Source: Afipia sp. P52-10
Lineage (GTDB): Bacteria; Pseudomonadota; Alphaproteobacteria; Rhizobiales; Xanthobacteraceae
DNA: 57,050 nucleotides
Direction of reading: 5' to 3'
Assembly: GCF_000516555.1 (NCBI RefSeq)
Contig: NZ_AZSJ01000003.1
Location: forward strand, 34,218-91,267
Positions 53,646 through 57,050 of the stretch are shown piece after piece (within the stretch, counting starts at the first letter, position 1; each line of letters opens with the position of its first letter). The notes under the pieces are model-generated. The model saw only the letters and a program-made list of their open reading frames with translations, searched no databases and was not told where the DNA came from. The position numbers and the translations under genes are program-made.

Positions 53646-55370
53646 CTAAGCCGCCGGCGCCGCCCGCACGCCCTGCACCAGCCGGCCCGGCCGCGCGCCG
53701 GTGGCCGCCCCATGCCGCTGGGTGACGACACCGGAGACGATGGTCGCATCGTAGCCGTCGATCTGCTGCAACAGGCGGCGGCCGCCCATCGGCAGATCGT
53801 AATGCACCTTCGGCGGATGCATGTGCAGCTTGTCGTAATCGATGACGTTGACATCGGCCTTGTAGCCACGCGCGAGCACGCCGCGATCCATCAGCCCGAC
53901 CGACTCCGCCGTCCGCCGCGCCTGCGCCGCCACCACGAACGGGATCGACAGCTTGTCGCCGCGGGTGCGGTCGCGGGTCCAGTGCGTCAGCAGATAAGTC
54001 GGGAAGCTCGCGTCGCAGATGATGCCGCAATGGGCGCCGCCGTCGCTGAGGCCGGGGATCGAATGCGGATCCCGTAGCATCTCGTGGACCGCATCGAGGT
54101 TGCCGTCCGCATAGTTCAGGAACGGCACGTACAGCATGCCGCGGCCGTCTTCCTCCAGCATCGCATCGTAAGCCAGCTCCTCCGGCTTGCGGCCTTCGCG
54201 CTTGGCGCGCGCGCCGAGGGTGCGCTCGGGCGGCTGCTCGTAATCCGGCGGATTGCCGAGCAGATACATCTTGTCGTAGTTCGGGCGGAAGAACAGCGGA
54301 TCGTCCACGGTGGTCGCGCTCTCGCTCAAGATCGCCGCGCGCACCGCCGGATCGCGCATCCGCTTCACCCGCTCATCGAGCGGCAGCTTGGCGATCGCCT
54401 TGTAGCTCGGATGAGTCTGGAACGGGTTGCGCGACAGTTCGAGCCCGAGCAGCAGCCCGACCGGACGCGCCGCGATCTGCGCCGTCACCGACAGACCGCG
54501 GGCGGAGGCCTCGGCGAGGCTGTCGAGTGTCTGCCGCCAACCGCGTGGGCTGCGATCGCCCTGCGCCACCGAGAACGAGATCGGACACTTGGTGCGATCG
54601 GCGACCCGCAGCATCATCGGCAGGTCTTCCTTGAAGGTGCTCTGGTCGAGCACGAATTGCAGCACGCTGCGGCCGGTCTTGTGCATCGCATCCGCGATCG
54701 CCGTCAGCTCGTCCTCGCCGGCCTTCAGCGTCGGGGTGAAGTCGCCGGTGGAGGTGCGGTGGTTGAGCGTGCGCGAGGTGGAGAAGCCGAGCGCGCCGGC
54801 CTTGACGGCATCGGCCGCAAGCCCGGCCATCGCCGCGTTGTCCTCCGCCGTCGCCGGATCGCGCCGCGCACCGCGCTCGCCCATCACATAAACGCGCAAC
54901 GCCGCGTGCGGAAGCTGCGCGCCGATATCGAGGTTGAACGGCCGCTTCGACAGCCAATTCATATAGTCGGGAAAGCTCTCCCACTCCCACGGGATGCCTG
55001 CCGACAACACCGGCTCCGGGATATCCTCGACGCCTTCCATCAGCTCGATCAGGCGGCGGTGGTCGGACGGGCGGCATGGCGCGAAGCCGACGCCGCAGTT
55101 GCCCATGATCGCAGTGGTGACGCCGTTCTGCGACGACGGCGAGATGTCATGGCTCCAGGTCACCTGCCCGTCGTAATGCGTGTGCACGTCGACGAAGCCC
55201 GGGGTGACCAGCTTGCCCTTGGCGTCGATCTCGTCCTTGCCCTTGGCCGAAACCTTGCCGACCTCGGCTATGCGGCCGTTCGCGATCGCAACATCAGCCT
55301 CATACAGCGCGCCACCACGGCCATCGGCGATGGTACCACCACGAATGACGAGATCCGGACCATCGGCCAT
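53646..55370 (-). CDS. D-aminoacylase / N-acyl-D-amino-acid amidohydrolase family
   Basis: A 574-residue metal-dependent amidohydrolase. The N-terminal beta-sandwich (LVIRGGTIADGRGGALYEADVAI) leads into the TIM barrel with the H-x-H metal motif FVDVHTHYDGQ near residue 64, the conserved metal-coordinating cysteine in MGNCGVGFAPC, and the later GLSDGGAHCGIICDASFPT with the catalytic aspartate. Family members deacylate N-acyl-D-amino acids; the longer members like this one (over 550 residues) often have other, unknown amide substrates. The ATG at 55368-55370 is used. Convergent with the LLM gene; upstream neighbour is the amidase on the same strand, 158 bp away. Confidence 0.9.
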   Translation of the reverse strand: MADGPDLVIRGGTIADGRGGALYEADVAIANGRIAEVGKVSAKGKDEIDAKGKLVTPGFVDVHTHYDGQVTWSHDISPSSQNGVTTAIMGNCGVGFAPCRPSDHRRLIELMEGVEDIPEPVLSAGIPWEWESFPDYMNWLSKRPFNLDIGAQLPHAALRVYVMGERGARRDPATAEDNAAMAGLAADAVKAGALGFSTSRTLNHRTSTGDFTPTLKAGEDELTAIADAMHKTGRSVLQFVLDQSTFKEDLPMMLRVADRTKCPISFSVAQGDRSPRGWRQTLDSLAEASARGLSVTAQIAARPVGLLLGLELSRNPFQTHPSYKAIAKLPLDERVKRMRDPAVRAAILSESATTVDDPLFFRPNYDKMYLLGNPPDYEQPPERTLGARAKREGRKPEELAYDAMLEEDGRGMLYVPFLNYADGNLDAVHEMLRDPHSIPGLSDGGAHCGIICDASFPTYLLTHWTRDRTRGDKLSIPFVVAAQARRTAESVGLMDRGVLARGYKADVNVIDYDKLHMHPPKVHYDLPMGGRRLLQQIDGYDATIVSGVVTQRHGAATGARPGRLVQGVRAAPAA

Positions 55371-55394
55371 GACGTTCTCTCCCCATGATGTTCT

Positions 55395-55441
55395 GCGCAT
55401 GATCTCTTCGGAGAACCGGTTCCGGCTTTTCCGGAGCATGC
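55395..55441. repeat. Dispersed CCGAAAACCG-type palindrome, divergent copy
   Basis: GCGCATGATC ... GGAGCATGC around TTCGGAGAACCGG / CCGGCTTTTCCGGA. It is the least conserved member of the family in this window and lies between the amidohydrolase and amidase genes. Confidence 0.65.
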
Positions 55442-55528
55442 TTGAATTGACACCATGATGGACTGCGCCCGCCATCTGTCAATCGCATGCGCCGCGCGCA
55501 TCTGCCGCGCAGCTATGCGCGACGAATG

Positions 55529-56935
55529 CTAACGGTAGCCAACCGGATCGATCGGCGCAGGCGGCACGCCGCCGGCCTCGATCGCTTCGCCTGCGGCAAG
55601 GCACAGGTCCTCGCGATAGCGGTTGGCGACCACCTGCACGCCGACCGGGATGTTGCCGACCATGCCGGTGGAAACCGTCAGTCCCGGCAGCGCCATGAAC
55701 GGGATGCCGATCTGCGGCATCTGCGCGCGCCACACCCGCGCATAGGACTCCTCGTCGCGCACGTCGAGCTGATCCTCGAACGGCAGCTCACCCGACACCG
55801 GCAACAGCAGCACCGGGAAACGCTGGAAGAACAGCGACCACTCGCGCACCAGCGTCGCGCGCCGCATCAAGGTCTCCGACATCGTCGCCGCATTGAACGC
55901 CTGACCGACCTTGGCCTGGCCGCGCAGGGCTGCGAGCGCACCGGGATCGCCCTCCTTCTCCATCGCTGCAAGCTGCGCCGCGTAGCCGTCGCCCATCCAG
56001 AGGTTGACCTGCAACTGCGCCGCTTCGCGCAAGGGCGGCGTGGTCTCGATCTCCTCCACTACCCAGCCGGCGCGCTCCAGCCGCTTGGCCGCATTCACCA
56101 GCGCCGCCCTCACCTCCGGCACCACCTCCAGCCCGTCGGGCGCAATGCACAGCGCCGCGCGCGGCTGCACCGGCGGACCTTCGAGCGGCACCGGAACGTA
56201 CCAGGGATCGCGCGGATCGGGCTGTGCCATCGCCGCGAGCGCAAGGCGCAGGTCGCCGATCGTCCGCGCCAGCGGGCCGTTGATGGCCATCAGTTGTCCG
56301 CCGATCGATCGCTCCGGCGACGACGCATTGTAGGCCGGCACGCGGCCGAGGCTGACGCGCAGGCCGTGGATGCCGCAGGCATAGGCCGGATAGCGCACCG
56401 AGCCGGCGATATCGTTGCCCTGGCCGATGTGGCCGATGCCCGAGGCCACCGCCGCCGACGCACCGCCGGATGAGCCGCCCGGCGTGATCGCGTTGTTGCG
56501 CGGGTTCTTGGTCAGGCCATGCACCAGGTTGTTGGTGAACCAGCGATAGGAATAGGCCGGGGTGTTGGTGCGGCCGATGACGACGGCGCCGGCCTTGATC
56601 ATGTTGTCGATCACCGGCGAATTGCTCTTTGCGATCAGGTCCTTCTGCAGGCGCAGGCCGTTGGTGGTGGCGAAGCCCGATTGATCGACGTTGACCTTGG
56701 TCGTCACCGGCACGCCGGCGAGCGGCCCGACATCCTCGCCGCGCGCGATCGCCGCATCCACCGCATCCGCCTGCGCCAGCGAATACTCCGGCTTGTATTC
56801 GACCACCGCGTTGATGAAAGGATTGACCTGCTCCAACCGCTGCAGCGCGGCTGCCGTGACTTCGCGCGCGGACAGTTGCTTCGATCGCACGAGCGCTGCG
56901 ACCTCGACCGCAGACAAACGCCAGCTCTCATCCAT
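55529..56935 (-). CDS. Amidase (amidase signature family)
   Basis: A 468-residue amidase-signature enzyme. The triad is Lys in VPVTTKVNVDQSGF, cis-Ser in TPGGSSGGASAAVASG and nucleophile Ser in NDIAGSVRYPAYACGIHG. It starts with helix-rich WRLSAVEVAALVRSKQLSAREVTAAAL, as in GatA-like amidases, but the C-terminus (VGNIPVGVQVVANRYREDLCLAAGEAIE) is the usual stand-alone amidase form. The ATG at 56933-56935 is chosen. It is upstream of the D-aminoacylase-like gene and probably shares its transcript. Confidence 0.9.
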   Translation of the reverse strand: MDESWRLSAVEVAALVRSKQLSAREVTAAALQRLEQVNPFINAVVEYKPEYSLAQADAVDAAIARGEDVGPLAGVPVTTKVNVDQSGFATTNGLRLQKDLIAKSNSPVIDNMIKAGAVVIGRTNTPAYSYRWFTNNLVHGLTKNPRNNAITPGGSSGGASAAVASGIGHIGQGNDIAGSVRYPAYACGIHGLRVSLGRVPAYNASSPERSIGGQLMAINGPLARTIGDLRLALAAMAQPDPRDPWYVPVPLEGPPVQPRAALCIAPDGLEVVPEVRAALVNAAKRLERAGWVVEEIETTPPLREAAQLQVNLWMGDGYAAQLAAMEKEGDPGALAALRGQAKVGQAFNAATMSETLMRRATLVREWSLFFQRFPVLLLPVSGELPFEDQLDVRDEESYARVWRAQMPQIGIPFMALPGLTVSTGMVGNIPVGVQVVANRYREDLCLAAGEAIEAGGVPPAPIDPVGYR

Positions 56936-56989
56936 GACAGTGTCCCCCGTATGCGGCCGCAGGATCACAGTCTGACAAAGCAAGCGCCG

Positions 56990-57050
56990 TTAGGGAAGCG
57001 CCGGCAGGCCCTGCGCACGGTGCATGTGGACGGCGAGTGCGGCGGGTGGG
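56990..57050 (-). CDS. C-terminal end of a gene beyond the window (uncertain)
   Basis: On the minus strand one frame reads PPAALAVHMHRAQGLPALP and ends in TAA at 56990-56992, 54 bp upstream of the amidase start. This could be the last 19 residues of a preceding gene of the same operon. With only 61 bases visible neither identity nor reality can be shown. Confidence 0.35.
   Translation of the reverse strand, partial: PPAALAVHMHRAQGLPALP

Overview
The window is about 57 kb of high-G+C DNA (roughly two-thirds G+C by eye) from an alphaproteobacterium. The family mix points to the Bradyrhizobium / Rhodopseudomonas / Afipia / Tardiphaga group (Nitrobacteraceae): a PmtA-type phospholipid methyltransferase, a stand-alone AsnC ligand-binding protein, DUF1236 and PRC-barrel periplasmic proteins, an extensin-family protein, a RibB with a degenerate RibA domain, a tripartite tricarboxylate transporter and several classes of dispersed palindromic repeats. 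This is inferred from gene content only; there is no rRNA or tRNA gene to settle it. Gene density is high and nothing looks like an integrated phage, plasmid or classical insertion sequence.

Layout. 1-5.6 kb: partial threonine dehydratase, a glycosyltransferase with a UDP-2,3-diacylglucosamine-hydrolase-like phosphoesterase, a phospholipid methyltransferase, and a thiamine-salvage operon (thiM-thiD) behind a TPP riboswitch, divergent from a small AsnC-type gene. 5.7-11 kb: EamA exporter, a membrane-anchored diheme cytochrome c, a cytochrome c' and an orphan molybdenum hydroxylase large subunit with a clear intrinsic terminator. 11-25 kb is an envelope block: murJ, a Gfo/Idh/MocA dehydrogenase, a transaldolase-like aldolase, a YbhN-like membrane protein, the LPS inner-core heptose genes (hldE, hldD, waaF, gmhB, waaC), galE and an MsbA-like ABC exporter whose normal start codon is missing.

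25-31 kb: fumarylacetoacetate-hydrolase-family enzyme, amidase, two tiny convergent genes each preceded by a CRP-like palindrome, a Baeyer-Villiger-type monooxygenase, a 1.46 kb gene-free stretch containing a 278-bp tandem repeat built of hairpins, and corA. 32-41 kb: L,D-transpeptidase, an extensin-family gene that appears frameshifted, an acyl-CoA synthetase, a composite palindromic element present twice (once without a gene, once enclosing a DUF559 nuclease-like gene), a DUF1499 protein, an MBL hydrolase, glutaryl-CoA dehydrogenase and ribB. 41-48 kb: a complete TctC-TctB-TctA transporter operon, then small envelope proteins (two DUF1236, two PRC-barrel). 48-57 kb: a catabolic block acting on amide bonds (hydantoinase/oxoprolinase B and A subunits, an LLM flavin monooxygenase, a D-aminoacylase-like amidohydrolase and an amidase).

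The most unusual material is not in the ordinary genes. It is in (i) the DUF559 cassette bounded by structured inverted repeats next to a gene-less version of the same element, and (ii) the GTCATTCCGGG-type hairpins whose tips differ completely between copies yet stay self-complementary.
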